This document shows positions 51,962 through 62,370 of a stretch of DNA of 64,000 nt, one piece after another. Location of the stretch: positions 103,734-167,733 of the forward strand of contig CAZMMQ010000001.1 of the NCBI GenBank assembly GCA_964567435.1. Direction: 5' to 3'. Each line of letters opens with the position of its first letter. Positions within the stretch are counted from its first letter, which is position 1. The notes beneath the pieces were generated by a model that was given only the letters and a program-made list of their open reading frames with translations, ran no database searches and was not told the DNA's origin. This stretch comes from RFSX01 sp964567435 (GTDB taxonomy: Bacteria; Bacteroidota; Bacteroidia; Chitinophagales; Saprospiraceae). The position numbers and the translations under genes are program-made.

Positions 51962-54394
51962 ATGAACCGAATACTTTTCATACTAATAGGATTTTGGCTT
52001 TTTGCTCCTAATCAGGCAGAAGGCCAAACGCTTAAGGCTTTTCTCAAAGCTGCCGTTGAGGCTACAGAAGAAAAGGACTTCTACAATGCTATGTACTATT
52101 ATAGTCAAGCAGTAGAATTCGACACGACCAACCTGGACAATGTATATATGTATGCTGAATCTGCAATGACATTTAATGCATACTCAATCTCAGAAACACA
52201 GTTTCAATATGTAGCAGACAATGACGAACAAAACAATTATCCACTAACAACTTTTCACCTTGCAGAAATGCAGCAGCGTCAGGGCAAATACGAAGACGCA
52301 AAAAGAAATTATGAACTTTTTGTTTCTGAAAATAATGGCGAACAACCATTGTATATCAATAGAGCTGAAAAAGAAATCGCAGCCATAGATTGGGCTATAT
52401 CAAATATAGACAACCCTATTGAAGGCGTTGAAATTGAACAACTGGGAGGATCAGTTAACACCCCATATTCTGACTTTGGAGCCATAGAGAAAGACGACAA
52501 TCTATATTACTCATCTTTACGATTTGAGTCAGATGATCAATATAGTCCTAATCGATTATACAGTAAAATCTTGACAGATGGCAATGACTCCAGCCAGCAA
52601 GAAGATATATCACACAGTGATGAAAAGAATTTGATCATAAATCATGAAGCACATACTGCTTTTTCACATGATGGAACTAAGATGTATTACACTCTATGTG
52701 AATACATTAATAGCACAGACATAAGATGTGACTTGTATGTAAAGAGCATATCTGAGAATAATGAATTTGGAAATGGTACAATACTTCCAGCTACCATTAA
52801 TGATGCTCAGCACACAAGTACGCAGCCTTCTATTGCGTATGACCAAGCCAATGGCAAAGAATACCTATATTACGTATCTGACAGGGAAGGAGGAGAAGGT
52901 GGCTTAGATATATGGGTTTCTGAAATTAGCAACGGAGAATACACCAGTCCTACCAATTTTTCAGAAGTTAATACGTCTTATGACGAACTAACTCCATTCT
53001 ATCATTCCAATTCCAATACATTGTACTTTAGTTCTGATGGATATTTAGGAATGGGAGGATATGACATATATAGTTACATCCTCAATGATGATGCTGATCA
53101 AGTACCTGCAAATCTAAAAGCTCCTACAAATACGAGTTTTAATGATGTCTATTATAGCCTAAACGATGACGGTACAAAAGCCTATTTTTCATCCAACAGG
53201 ACAGGGTCACTCTATTTAGAAGAAGGGTATGAAGCTTGTTGCTATGACATTTACAGAGCGGATATAGAAGAAATATTTGTAGACCTAGATGCTTTGGTAT
53301 TCGATGGCTTATCAGAAGATGAATTACTTGATTCAAGAATACGCATATATGACGCTGTTACAAATGAACTTTTATTTGACAATATTGAGCAACTTAGTCA
53401 TGAGCACAAATTCAAATTAAAGTGTAATAAGCAATATACTATCATTACAGAAAAAGCTGGCTTTGAATCTGATACCACTTCCCTGGTAACAAAAGACTGT
53501 AATGAACCAATTACCAAGAAAATTTACTTGTCACCTATAGAAGGTAAGTTGGATGTGTTGACATTTTTATCCCCACAGCAAATCGCTCTGAAGGGATCAA
53601 CTGTAACACTATATGATTTATCTAATCCTGACAACCCGCCAATAATTATCTCTCAACCAGATGGAAATTTGTTTCAGTATGATATAATCGGTGGTAGAGA
53701 ATATAGAATAGTTGCAGAGCGAGATGGATATGAGTCCAAAGAATTAATATTTACGGCAATTGACTTTGAAGATGGGACCATTACGAAGAAGATTTACTTT
53801 GATAAAACTTTCATCAATCTGAATGAATATTTGCCTGTAGTCGTCTATTTTGATAATGATAGACCAGATCAAAGAAGTAGGAAGTTGTATTCTGATAACA
53901 GCTATACAGATACATACTATCCTTATATAGCTAAAAAAGAAGAATTCAAGTCTGAATTTTCGAAAAACTTAAATGGAGATTCTAAGTTTACGGCTGAAAA
54001 TAATGTTGAAAATTTCTTTGAAGTGGATGTCAGAGGTGGTTTTTCACGTATGAGATTATTCATAGACAAATTGGCTGAACGACTAGAAGCTGGAGAAATA
54101 ATTGAATTATCTCTTAAAGGATTTGCTAGTCCAAGGGCTGCGAATAAGTATAATTTGGCGTTAGGTCAGAGAAGAATCTGGACTTTAAAGAATGAGATTC
54201 AACAATATGCAGGAGGGAAATTACTACCATATATCAATCAAGGAAAACTGCAAGTGATAGAAATTTCCTATGGTGAGGAAACCTCCTCAAAATCAATTTC
54301 AGATTCTTACAACAATCGAAGATTATCAGTTTATAGCGTCGAAGCTTCAAAGCAAAGAAAAGCTGAAATCGTTAGAGTAAGAGTCCTTAATTAA
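51962..54394 (+). CDS. PorE-like OmpA-family protein (TPR, beta-propeller, Cpe-regulatory, OmpA domains)
   Basis: An 810-residue secreted protein with signal peptide (~1-22, no lipobox). Order: TPR-type helices (~25-140), PD40/WD40-like beta-propeller (~150-430; YYVSDREGGEGGLDIWVSE, LTPFYHSNSNTLYFSSDG), two CarboxypepD-regulatory-like domains (~435-600), and a C-terminal OmpA domain (~650-800; ASPRAANKYNLALGQRR and following helix) that could bind peptidoglycan. This order matches PorE of the Porphyromonas T9SS, which links outer-membrane secretion parts to the wall. PorE partners PorP there; here the gene lies between a PorP/SprF gene and a type B CTD cargo. Symbol withheld because true orthology is unproved. 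Confidence 0.87.
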   Translation: MNRILFILIGFWLFAPNQAEGQTLKAFLKAAVEATEEKDFYNAMYYYSQAVEFDTTNLDNVYMYAESAMTFNAYSISETQFQYVADNDEQNNYPLTTFHLAEMQQRQGKYEDAKRNYELFVSENNGEQPLYINRAEKEIAAIDWAISNIDNPIEGVEIEQLGGSVNTPYSDFGAIEKDDNLYYSSLRFESDDQYSPNRLYSKILTDGNDSSQQEDISHSDEKNLIINHEAHTAFSHDGTKMYYTLCEYINSTDIRCDLYVKSISENNEFGNGTILPATINDAQHTSTQPSIAYDQANGKEYLYYVSDREGGEGGLDIWVSEISNGEYTSPTNFSEVNTSYDELTPFYHSNSNTLYFSSDGYLGMGGYDIYSYILNDDADQVPANLKAPTNTSFNDVYYSLNDDGTKAYFSSNRTGSLYLEEGYEACCYDIYRADIEEIFVDLDALVFDGLSEDELLDSRIRIYDAVTNELLFDNIEQLSHEHKFKLKCNKQYTIITEKAGFESDTTSLVTKDCNEPITKKIYLSPIEGKLDVLTFLSPQQIALKGSTVTLYDLSNPDNPPIIISQPDGNLFQYDIIGGREYRIVAERDGYESKELIFTAIDFEDGTITKKIYFDKTFINLNEYLPVVVYFDNDRPDQRSRKLYSDNSYTDTYYPYIAKKEEFKSEFSKNLNGDSKFTAENNVENFFEVDVRGGFSRMRLFIDKLAERLEAGEIIELSLKGFASPRAANKYNLALGQRRIWTLKNEIQQYAGGKLLPYINQGKLQVIEISYGEETSSKSISDSYNNRRLSVYSVEASKQRKAEIVRVRVLN

Positions 54395-54420
54395 TATTAA
54401 CAAGCCAGAAAGTATAGCAT

Positions 54421-57400
54421 ATGACTTTTCTAAAAAATCTAAGATTTATACTGCTTGTAATTATTGCAGTTAGTTTTCTCCCTCAATCTGCAGAAGCAAC
54501 ACATATTGTTGGGGGGAATATGACATATAGATGTTTGGGTGGTGATCAATATGAGATTACACTAACCTTCAGGAGGGACTGTGAGAATGGAGCGAATGAT
54601 GCCCCATTAGATGATCCTGCAACTTTTGGAATCTTTGACCGATTTGGCGCATTACAGACCCATCTTGGAGATGAACTAGGGAGGACATTTGTACCTCTAC
54701 AAACAAGGCAAGTTATTTTGGCAGATGTAAATGAAAATTGTATTATTGGAAATACAGGAAATCTTTGTGTAGAAGAAGCTATATATAGAGACACAATATC
54801 TTTGCCTTTTAACAAACTAGGATACTTTATCTCATACCAAAGATGTTGTCGAAACATTATATTGAATAACATTGACAACCCTCTCCAAGTAGGAGCGACG
54901 TATCATACATTCATAGATGTTGATCCTTTAGAAAATTGCAATAACAGTCAGCCTGTGTTCAATAGTTGGCCAGAAATATTTGCATGTCAAGATCAGCCAT
55001 TTGTTTTTGATCATTCTGGTGTAGACCCAGATGGTGATGAGATAGTGTATAGCGTATGCACGCCGTCCTCTGGCGCTAGTTTTCAAAATCCTTTTCCATC
55101 AACACCATCAGCTCCTCCTTACGATGATATTGTTTTCAGTAATGGACATTCATTAGGAAATGTATTAGGATCTGGCATACCATTAATGATAGACGATGAG
55201 ACTGGATTGATTACTGCAACGCCTGGTACATTGGGTACTTATTTGGTAGGCATTTGCATGCAAGAGTTTAGAAATGGAGAACTATTATCGGAAGTAAGAA
55301 GAGATTTTGAAATTACCGTAGTACCATGTACTGACTCTATAGAATTCACTGAATGTAATGTACAAGGAACAGATTGTAATAGTGGCAATACTGTTTCATT
55401 CTCCGTGGCATCTACGAATGCAGATAATTTTACATGGTTTTTCGATTGGCCAAATATGGATCCAGCATTTATAGCAACAGGACCAAATCAAACCTTTACT
55501 TATCCACAGGCTGGCCAGTATACAGTGAGGGTAGAAGCGGAAAGAGAAAGTGATGGTTGCACCAGAAACAAGGATACGGAAATTACTGTAGGTGGCCTTG
55601 CTCCAACAGCCGATTTTACAGCAATACCATTTAGCTGTAGTGGTGAGCAGGTGACAATACAATTCTCAGATTCGACAATAGGAGATGGGAATTATACTCA
55701 GTCTTGGATGGTTAATGGAATGAGCTTTACGAGTAGTCCTTTCACCCTGACTTTTGACAGAGCGGAAACTATACGTGTCGATTATAGTCTCTTAACCTCT
55801 GACGGTTGTGAAAGCATTCAAAATCAATCCATTAATCTAGAGGACCTTATTAGCAGTGCCTTCTTTGATGTAGACTTAGTTACCTGTTCTCCTTCAGGCA
55901 ACACCATCCAATTATCTAATCCTGCAGGAACAGATGCTTCTTGGATAATCACAGATGGAAACGGAGATATTCAAACCACCACTGGAGCTGTGACAACTGT
56001 AACCGTCCCTACCGATTTGTTTACCGTTACTTTTGAAAATAATAATGGGTGTGATGTTGGACCTATAAGTGAGACGTTCAGCATTGATGATTTTATAGAC
56101 AATGCTTTTGATGTAAACATAACATCTTGTAGCCCTTCTGGTAATACATTTACACTTACTAATAATACAAATGCCAATGTCACTTGGACAATCCAAGATG
56201 GTAGTAACATAATAGATTTGACTGGAGACTTTGTATCTTTTAATATAACATCAGGAACATTTACAGTAACTGCCAATTATGACAATAGTTGTTATGGCAC
56301 ACTAACAGAATCATTTAACACAAATGATTTTATAACACCAGAAATAGATATAGAATTAGTGAGCTGTGTACCAGATGGCAATATAATTAACATCATTAAT
56401 CCTAGTGGCACAATAGCCAATTGGACTATAAATAATACAACAACAGCTGTCGGACATACTGTGACAGCAATGGTTGCAGGTGAGGTATTTACTGTGACAA
56501 TAGACTTAGATAATGGCTGCAGTGGACCATTCACCAGAACTTTCAACATCAATGAATTTATCACTCCTATTGTAGCAGATTTTAGAGCTACACCTCTTAC
56601 TTGTTCTGGCGATCAGGTAACCGTTAGGTTTGATGATACTACAATCAGCAATAGTAATTTTAGTCAAGAATGGATTATCGATGGGAGCACTTTTAACAGT
56701 GGCCCAATTACACTAACATTTAATAGAAACGAAACCATAAGGGTAGATTATAGCGTCACTTCAACAAATGGCTGTAGTTTTAGCACACAGAATCAATCTA
56801 TAAATCTTGAAGATTTAATTAACTCAGCATTTTTTGAATTGGATTTAGTCTCTTGCTCTCCTGGAGCAAATACAATCATGCTAACTAATCCAGCAGGCAC
56901 ACCAACAACTTGGATTCTAAGTAATGGCATCACTTTATTTGGGCCTTCAGTGCAAACTACTCTTTCAGAAAGAATATTCTCAGTAACCATGATAGCTGAC
57001 AATGGATGTGAAGCTATTCCAATTACTCAAACTTTTAATCTTGATGATCTAATAGATGCGGCCATTTCAGTCGATCTTATTTCGTGTGGACCAAATGGAA
57101 ATTTATTTAGCTTTACTAATACAACTGATGCCAATGTATTTTGGACTATTGAAGATGGAAATAGTGCAATCATATCAGAGTCAGCTAGTGTAATTACTGC
57201 CAACATCACTACATCAACGTTTACAGTCACAGCAGCATTTGATAATAGCTGTTTTGGCACGATAACTCAAACATTTAATGCAGATGATTTCTTGACTCCA
57301 GATATTGAAGTTAGTGCTGTTACTTGTACTGATACTGGCAACATAATTAATATTACAAATCCTGACAGAATAGTTGCCAACTGGACTATTGATGATGGAA

Positions 57401-60400
57401 CTACTATCACTAATGCAGTAGGTCATACTATTACAGCTACTATTGTAGGGGATATATTTAGTGTCACAATTGACTTAGGTAATGGATGTTCTGCACCTTT
57501 GACTGAGACATTTGATCTTAGACAATTTGTTGATACGCCAGTAGCTCAATTCACGGCAATTCCTCTGACATGTAGCGGAGATGAAGTTACTGTGAGATTT
57601 GAAGATAGCTCGATAGGGAACCAACCTTACACGCAATCATGGTCAATCGGTGGTTCTGAGTTTTCAAGCAGTCCTTTCACGTTAACATTCAACAGAAATG
57701 AAACTATTAGAGTAGATTATAGTATTACAACTCTCAATGGTTGTGGGACGAGCATTCAAAATCAAAGTATAGATTTGGAGGATTTAATTAACTCTCCGTT
57801 TTTCGATTTAGATTTGGTAGAATGTACGCCAACAGGAAATACAATTTTGTTAACAAACCCCGCAGGCACCCCTACAACATGGACTATTGTTGATACACAA
57901 GGTCAGACAACGCTTACAGGTTCATCTGTACAAGCGACAGTGGTAGGTACTATGTTTTCAGTAACTATGGATGCTGACAATGGATGTGAAGCGATTCCAG
58001 TAACTCAAAACTTTGATCTTAATGAAATACTCGATGCAGCTATTTCTATTAATCTTGTAAGTTGTAGCAGTAGTGGTAATCAGTTTAGCTTTACCAATAA
58101 TACTGCTAATGCTAATGTATCATGGAGCATACAAGATGGAACAAATACTATTCAATTAAATGGCGATTTTCAAACGGCATTAATAACATCAAATACATTT
58201 ACAGTAACCGCTTCATTTGACAACGCCTGCTATGGCGACATTACACGAACATTAAATGCAGATGATTTCCTGACGCCGGAATTTGATGTGGAATTAGAAT
58301 CTTGTGGACCAAATGGAAATACTTACAATTTTATAAATCCTCAAGGGACTGTTGGAATCTGGACAATAACAGGTCCAAGTATATCAACTATTACTGAAAT
58401 CGGACATACAATAACCGCAGCAATAGATGGAGAATTTACAGTTACATTCGATATTGATAATGGATGTTCAGGACCAATTACAGAAACTTTTAACCAAGCG
58501 GACCTAGAGCCAGAAATAGCCATTCAAAATAATGTAGGCAATGACTGTATCCCACCTAGTGGCCAAGTTGTAACGCTGACTCCTACAATAAATAATAATG
58601 CAATTAACTCCAATCCAATAGGAGTAGAGTGGAATTATAGTATATCAGGAGGTCCTTCAATGACTTCTACAAACGACAGCATTGACATTCAGTTACTTCC
58701 TGGGGAAGTCATTAATGCCCAACTGACTGTGACTTATGCAAATGGTTGTGTATTCTCAATATCTGATGTAATACAAGCAAGGAATAGTGGGACCGGAGAC
58801 TTAGAAATAATTAACGATAATAATTCATCATGTATCCCACCAACTGGGCAGGTTATTACTTTCTCTACCAATTTTGACCCTAATCAAATAAGTACATATA
58901 ACTGGGTATACAATATTTTAGGTGCGGCAAGCCAAACTAGTAATGAGCCTACAATCTCAGTAGCATTGATGCCAAGACAATCACTAGAAGTGAGTCTTAG
59001 TGTAACATTGACTGATGGATGCACCTTGCAAAACTCGACCATATTTACACCATTGAGCAGCTCTGAATTAGACATAGATATACAAGAAGATTGTAGTGAT
59101 CCGAATCTAACGAATATCACATTGACTGATGTGACCAACATAGTAGGATTTACAGTGAGTTCACGAGAATGGATAGTTAATAATCAACCATTCTCTTCTG
59201 AGCCTACTATTACGATTGGCGTCACAGATAGTCCTGTCACAGTCCAATATAATGTTATGTACGCTAATGGATGTACAGCTAGCTTCACTAGAGTATTTGA
59301 CCCTGCTGATTATATGCCAACAGTAGATTATGACGTAGAATGTATCGGGGATGGCATATTCCAGTTCACATTTACTGGCTTTGTACCAGACTGTTTAGAT
59401 TTGGATTCTGTCAACTGGACAATAAATGGCATGTCATTTACTGGTCCTGTTGTGCTAGTAGAATTACCACCAAATACTGTGATAACTGTTGAGGTTACAG
59501 GAACATATTCTAATGGTGAAGAAATAACTCTTACAGAAGAAGTTGACACTAATTCATTCCTAGAGATGATTAGTTTTGATATAACTAACAATTTACCTGG
59601 CACCTGCTTAGACACATTTGACTTATTAGTAGATGGCACAATGGGTGGCACCTTTATATGGTCAGATGATCCTGATTTCAACAACATTTTACAGATAGGC
59701 ACAACCTTTATGGGTATGCAATCTGATCTGGCAAGTGATTCTGTTTTTGTTCAGTTTATCAGTGAGGATAGATGCGGTCTGGGAGAAGCAGTTGAAGTAT
59801 TAGATAATAATATGGTTGATATCAGTTTTGATATGCCATTTATAATTTGCCCAGGTGACACTGCTGTATTTGAAGTTAACAATCTAAATACAGACCAGGA
59901 TATTACTTATCTATGGAAAGATAATAATGGCTTTATTGTTGATGGAGGGGACACAAGTTCTCCTACCATAGGCATTCCTTCTGACCAGTCTGATGATTTC
60001 TTTATGATTCTCTGTACAAGCAATCAATTTGATTGTGAAAGAAGTGACACAATAAGATTTGAAATCGGCTCACCTGAAGACTTGAGTTTTACGTACATGG
60101 CCGTTGAGTGTGGATCATTGTCTGTCATGTTTATGTCAGGGTCTGTACTTGATACTAGTTCCCTGCTTTGGGATTTTGGAGATGGAAATATGTCCAACGA
60201 AGCCAATCCTACACATACCTACGATATGGAGGGGACTTATACAGTATCGCTATCCAGCAATAATATGGTGTGTGTTGGAGAACCAGTTAGCATGGAAATA
60301 GAACTCCCTGATCTGCCTTTTATCACTATAGAATCAGATACTATAATAGTCCCAGATGGAGGTATAGCTGTACTAGAAGCTGACACAATAGAGCAAGGAG

Positions 60401-61356
60401 ATAGTGTAACTTGGTGCTTGACGACAGGAGAGGAAATAGGATCGGGTAATCCACTAGAATATATGCCAGTTATGGACACAACAATTGTTATTGCCAAAGT
60501 TGTCGATGACAAAGGGTGTACTTCGCAGGATACCACCATTGTAGTACCAGAAATGATAGAAGAGGATTTGCTGGATGATGTGAGTGTAGATGGGCCTATG
60601 ACTGTATGTGCAAATGATACTTTCGAATTAACTGTAGCGTTCGAGGCATTTAATGATGAAACTTTTTCAATTGATTGGAACCCTGATGAATGCATAGTTA
60701 CTGGAGGCAATTCTGCCACAGCGACCGTTACCGCAGAAACAGATAAAGTATTTGACGTACTTGTTACTAATCTAGAAACTGGAGCTGATACGATTGTCAC
60801 TTTTGCTGTGACTGTGGAAAATATACCTATTTCAATAGTTCCTGACAATGGAATTCCTGGCCAAGAAGGTCTCCCTCAAGTTTGCCTTGGTAGTGATATA
60901 ACTTTGTCTGCTATGCCAGGCGATGACAGGTGTGAATTTTTGTGGAGCAATGGAGATAGTGGTACTTCCATAGAAGTATCACCTGATGAGGATACGACAT
61001 TTTCAGTGACATGTACCACACCACTTGGGTGTACTTCTGAGAGCAGTACGGCGGTAACTATTCTTCCACCTCAGTGCAACGAAGACGATATTTTTGTGCC
61101 ATCTGCATTCTCACCTAATGAGGATGGAGTTAATGACAGGTTATTTGTGAGAAGTAAGTTTATTCAAGAAATGGAATTTTTCATCGTCAATAGATGGGGA
61201 CAAGAAGTGTGGAGAACAACCAACCAAGAACAAGGCTGGGATGGCACTTTCGAAGGAGAATCTCTTGCACCTGACACCTACGCTTACTGCTTAGTTGTCA
61301 CCTGTGTGAATGATACAGAGTTTACAACGACTGGCAATGTATCCATTATAAAATAA
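54421..61356 (+). CDS. Giant T9SS adhesin with nested repeats and gliding-type (type B) C-terminal domain
   Basis: A 2311-residue secreted protein. It has a signal peptide (ends SAEA, ~27), then the Bacteroidota ATHIVGGNMTYRCLGGDQYE head domain and a cadherin/Ig-like region to ~390. Residues ~395-1360 are three copies of a ~322-323-residue block, each made of four ~80-residue modules (see findings). Further PKD/Ig-like units (~1361-2200) include a canonical PKD (LLWDFGDGNMSNEANPTHTY). The end is a type B sorting domain: FVPSAFSPNEDGVNDRLFVR, FIVNRWGQEVWRT, GWDGTFEGE, PDTYAYCLVV. That domain directs T9SS export and, unlike type A, is tied to PorP/SprF-type partners. It closes a three-gene cassette and is followed by a strong terminator. 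An adhesin or gliding-surface filament is the best guess. Confidence 0.9.
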   Translation: MTFLKNLRFILLVIIAVSFLPQSAEATHIVGGNMTYRCLGGDQYEITLTFRRDCENGANDAPLDDPATFGIFDRFGALQTHLGDELGRTFVPLQTRQVILADVNENCIIGNTGNLCVEEAIYRDTISLPFNKLGYFISYQRCCRNIILNNIDNPLQVGATYHTFIDVDPLENCNNSQPVFNSWPEIFACQDQPFVFDHSGVDPDGDEIVYSVCTPSSGASFQNPFPSTPSAPPYDDIVFSNGHSLGNVLGSGIPLMIDDETGLITATPGTLGTYLVGICMQEFRNGELLSEVRRDFEITVVPCTDSIEFTECNVQGTDCNSGNTVSFSVASTNADNFTWFFDWPNMDPAFIATGPNQTFTYPQAGQYTVRVEAERESDGCTRNKDTEITVGGLAPTADFTAIPFSCSGEQVTIQFSDSTIGDGNYTQSWMVNGMSFTSSPFTLTFDRAETIRVDYSLLTSDGCESIQNQSINLEDLISSAFFDVDLVTCSPSGNTIQLSNPAGTDASWIITDGNGDIQTTTGAVTTVTVPTDLFTVTFENNNGCDVGPISETFSIDDFIDNAFDVNITSCSPSGNTFTLTNNTNANVTWTIQDGSNIIDLTGDFVSFNITSGTFTVTANYDNSCYGTLTESFNTNDFITPEIDIELVSCVPDGNIINIINPSGTIANWTINNTTTAVGHTVTAMVAGEVFTVTIDLDNGCSGPFTRTFNINEFITPIVADFRATPLTCSGDQVTVRFDDTTISNSNFSQEWIIDGSTFNSGPITLTFNRNETIRVDYSVTSTNGCSFSTQNQSINLEDLINSAFFELDLVSCSPGANTIMLTNPAGTPTTWILSNGITLFGPSVQTTLSERIFSVTMIADNGCEAIPITQTFNLDDLIDAAISVDLISCGPNGNLFSFTNTTDANVFWTIEDGNSAIISESASVITANITTSTFTVTAAFDNSCFGTITQTFNADDFLTPDIEVSAVTCTDTGNIINITNPDRIVANWTIDDGTTITNAVGHTITATIVGDIFSVTIDLGNGCSAPLTETFDLRQFVDTPVAQFTAIPLTCSGDEVTVRFEDSSIGNQPYTQSWSIGGSEFSSSPFTLTFNRNETIRVDYSITTLNGCGTSIQNQSIDLEDLINSPFFDLDLVECTPTGNTILLTNPAGTPTTWTIVDTQGQTTLTGSSVQATVVGTMFSVTMDADNGCEAIPVTQNFDLNEILDAAISINLVSCSSSGNQFSFTNNTANANVSWSIQDGTNTIQLNGDFQTALITSNTFTVTASFDNACYGDITRTLNADDFLTPEFDVELESCGPNGNTYNFINPQGTVGIWTITGPSISTITEIGHTITAAIDGEFTVTFDIDNGCSGPITETFNQADLEPEIAIQNNVGNDCIPPSGQVVTLTPTINNNAINSNPIGVEWNYSISGGPSMTSTNDSIDIQLLPGEVINAQLTVTYANGCVFSISDVIQARNSGTGDLEIINDNNSSCIPPTGQVITFSTNFDPNQISTYNWVYNILGAASQTSNEPTISVALMPRQSLEVSLSVTLTDGCTLQNSTIFTPLSSSELDIDIQEDCSDPNLTNITLTDVTNIVGFTVSSREWIVNNQPFSSEPTITIGVTDSPVTVQYNVMYANGCTASFTRVFDPADYMPTVDYDVECIGDGIFQFTFTGFVPDCLDLDSVNWTINGMSFTGPVVLVELPPNTVITVEVTGTYSNGEEITLTEEVDTNSFLEMISFDITNNLPGTCLDTFDLLVDGTMGGTFIWSDDPDFNNILQIGTTFMGMQSDLASDSVFVQFISEDRCGLGEAVEVLDNNMVDISFDMPFIICPGDTAVFEVNNLNTDQDITYLWKDNNGFIVDGGDTSSPTIGIPSDQSDDFFMILCTSNQFDCERSDTIRFEIGSPEDLSFTYMAVECGSLSVMFMSGSVLDTSSLLWDFGDGNMSNEANPTHTYDMEGTYTVSLSSNNMVCVGEPVSMEIELPDLPFITIESDTIIVPDGGIAVLEADTIEQGDSVTWCLTTGEEIGSGNPLEYMPVMDTTIVIAKVVDDKGCTSQDTTIVVPEMIEEDLLDDVSVDGPMTVCANDTFELTVAFEAFNDETFSIDWNPDECIVTGGNSATATVTAETDKVFDVLVTNLETGADTIVTFAVTVENIPISIVPDNGIPGQEGLPQVCLGSDITLSAMPGDDRCEFLWSNGDSGTSIEVSPDEDTTFSVTCTTPLGCTSESSTAVTILPPQCNEDDIFVPSAFSPNEDGVNDRLFVRSKFIQEMEFFIVNRWGQEVWRTTNQEQGWDGTFEGESLAPDTYAYCLVVTCVNDTEFTTTGNVSIIK
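55603..58500 (+). repeat. Threefold 966/969-bp higher-order repeat in the giant adhesin gene
   Basis: Blocks begin near codons 395, 717 and 1040 (ADF-, ADF- and AQF- starts at residues 397, 719 and 1042), giving periods of 322 and 323 residues. Each block holds modules A, B, C and D in the same order, for 12 modules in all. DNA copies are diverged, so the similarity is clearest at protein level. Confidence 0.88.
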
Positions 61357-61383
61357 AGAATAACCCAAACCGATTCTTACACA

Positions 61384-61417
61384 AAGAGAGGCAGTACTTT
61401 TCAGTGCTGCCTCTCTT
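61384..61417 (+). terminator. Strong intrinsic terminator after the adhesin gene
   Basis: AAGAGAGGCAG (61384-61394) pairs with CTGCCTCTCTT (61407-61417); TAC/GTG extends it with one wobble around a 6-nt TTTTCA loop. CATTTTTTATA follows, providing the T run. It separates the adhesin cassette from the convergent yajC. Confidence 0.88.
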
Positions 61418-61440
61418 CATTTTTTATAAACATTAATCAA

Positions 61441-61770
61441 TTAGGCGTCTTTCTTACTTCCATGAAGTTGTTCAGTCATTTCTTTTGAAATAGCCCCTTT
61501 TATGACTCTTATAAATGTCTTTTCTGCTACCATCAGTTGCACTATACCATTTTCAATCTTATTGATTCGGCCAATAATCCCACTAGTGGTAACCACTTCC
61601 TTTCCCTTTGTCAGTTCTTCTGCAAATGCTTCCTGAGCCTTCTGCTTCTTAACTGTCGGTCTAAGGAAGAAAAAATACATGACAGCGAATACAGATAGAA
61701 AAAATAGCATATTAATTATACTTGCTGAACCTGCTTCTTGAAGAAAAATCATATTATACTGCATTGACAT
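61441..61770 (-). CDS. yajC: Preprotein translocase accessory subunit YajC
   Basis: A 109-residue single-span inner-membrane protein that associates with SecDF and YidC. Seen: the membrane helix ~20-38 (MLFFLSVFAVMYFFFLRP), the P-x-x-K-K-Q-K motif (RPTVKKQKAQEAF), the GKEVVTTSGIIGRINKI strand-turn and VQLMVAEKTFIRVIKGAIS end, all family marks. Its length is typical. No secDF gene lies nearby. It is divergent from aroK with a 36-bp gap. Confidence 0.95.
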   Translation of the reverse strand: MSMQYNMIFLQEAGSASIINMLFFLSVFAVMYFFFLRPTVKKQKAQEAFAEELTKGKEVVTTSGIIGRINKIENGIVQLMVAEKTFIRVIKGAISKEMTEQLHGSKKDA

Positions 61771-61806
61771 TTTTTTGGTTGGTAAAAATACAGCACTATT
61801 CTGATA

Positions 61807-62370
61807 ATGCTGATACTTTTACATTATACAAATCATTCCAAATTGAATAATCTCATTCCAAGCAAAGTTTTTTTAATAGGCTATATGGCCAGCGGTAAGA
61901 GTACCATAGGTAGACTCTTGGCGGAAAGCTTGGGATACACATTTTATGATACCGATAGATTAATCAGCTCTTGGAAAGGAAGAAGTGTCGAACAGATTTT
62001 TAATTCTGATGGTGAATCAACGTATAGACAGTTCGAAAAGGAGATGATTAGATTTGTCTCTGAATTGGACAAAGTCATTATTGGAACTGGAGGGGGCTTA
62101 CCTATCTATCACAAAAACCTCTATTTGATGAAGACAGCAGGCAGCGTGATTTACCTTCAGGCAGATGTCAATACACTGGCAGAGAGAATTAAGAATGATT
62201 CTGCAATAAGACCTCTTCATCCTTCACATCAAAGTGAGGCAGAAATGAAAGGAGCTATAAAGGAAAGACTAGAAACACGTCAAACTTATTATCTCCAAGC
62301 TCATTATGTTATTGATACATCCACTGACTTGAAGACCATTCTTCAGAAGATTCTAGATTGCTTTCATTAA
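61807..62370 (+). CDS. aroK: Shikimate kinase
   Basis: Phosphorylates shikimate at the 3-hydroxyl in aromatic amino-acid synthesis. The P-loop is GYMASGKSTIGR, the substrate-binding Asp is in YDTDRLI (DTD), and GTGGGLPIY matches the shikimate-site Gly triad. The lid RPL motif follows (SAIRPLHPS). The 187-residue reading starts 20 residues before the usual beginning; a TTG at 61843 would give a conventional N-terminus. The last 62 bp overlap the end of the convergent subtilase gene on the opposite strand. Confidence 0.94.
   Translation: MLILLHYTNHSKLNNLIPSKVFLIGYMASGKSTIGRLLAESLGYTFYDTDRLISSWKGRSVEQIFNSDGESTYRQFEKEMIRFVSELDKVIIGTGGGLPIYHKNLYLMKTAGSVIYLQADVNTLAERIKNDSAIRPLHPSHQSEAEMKGAIKERLETRQTYYLQAHYVIDTSTDLKTILQKILDCFH

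Noticed and set aside
55603..58500. CRISPR array or satellite DNA
   Set aside because: The periodicity is coding, with ~80-residue modules and no short identical direct repeats separated by unique spacers.
55396..60848. Many minus-strand ORFs of 60-203 codons inside the adhesin gene
   Set aside because: They lie opposite a strongly supported coding frame; their Ser/Thr/Val-rich composition is the mirror of Asn/Thr/Gly-rich repeats, and they have no domains or ribosome-entry context.
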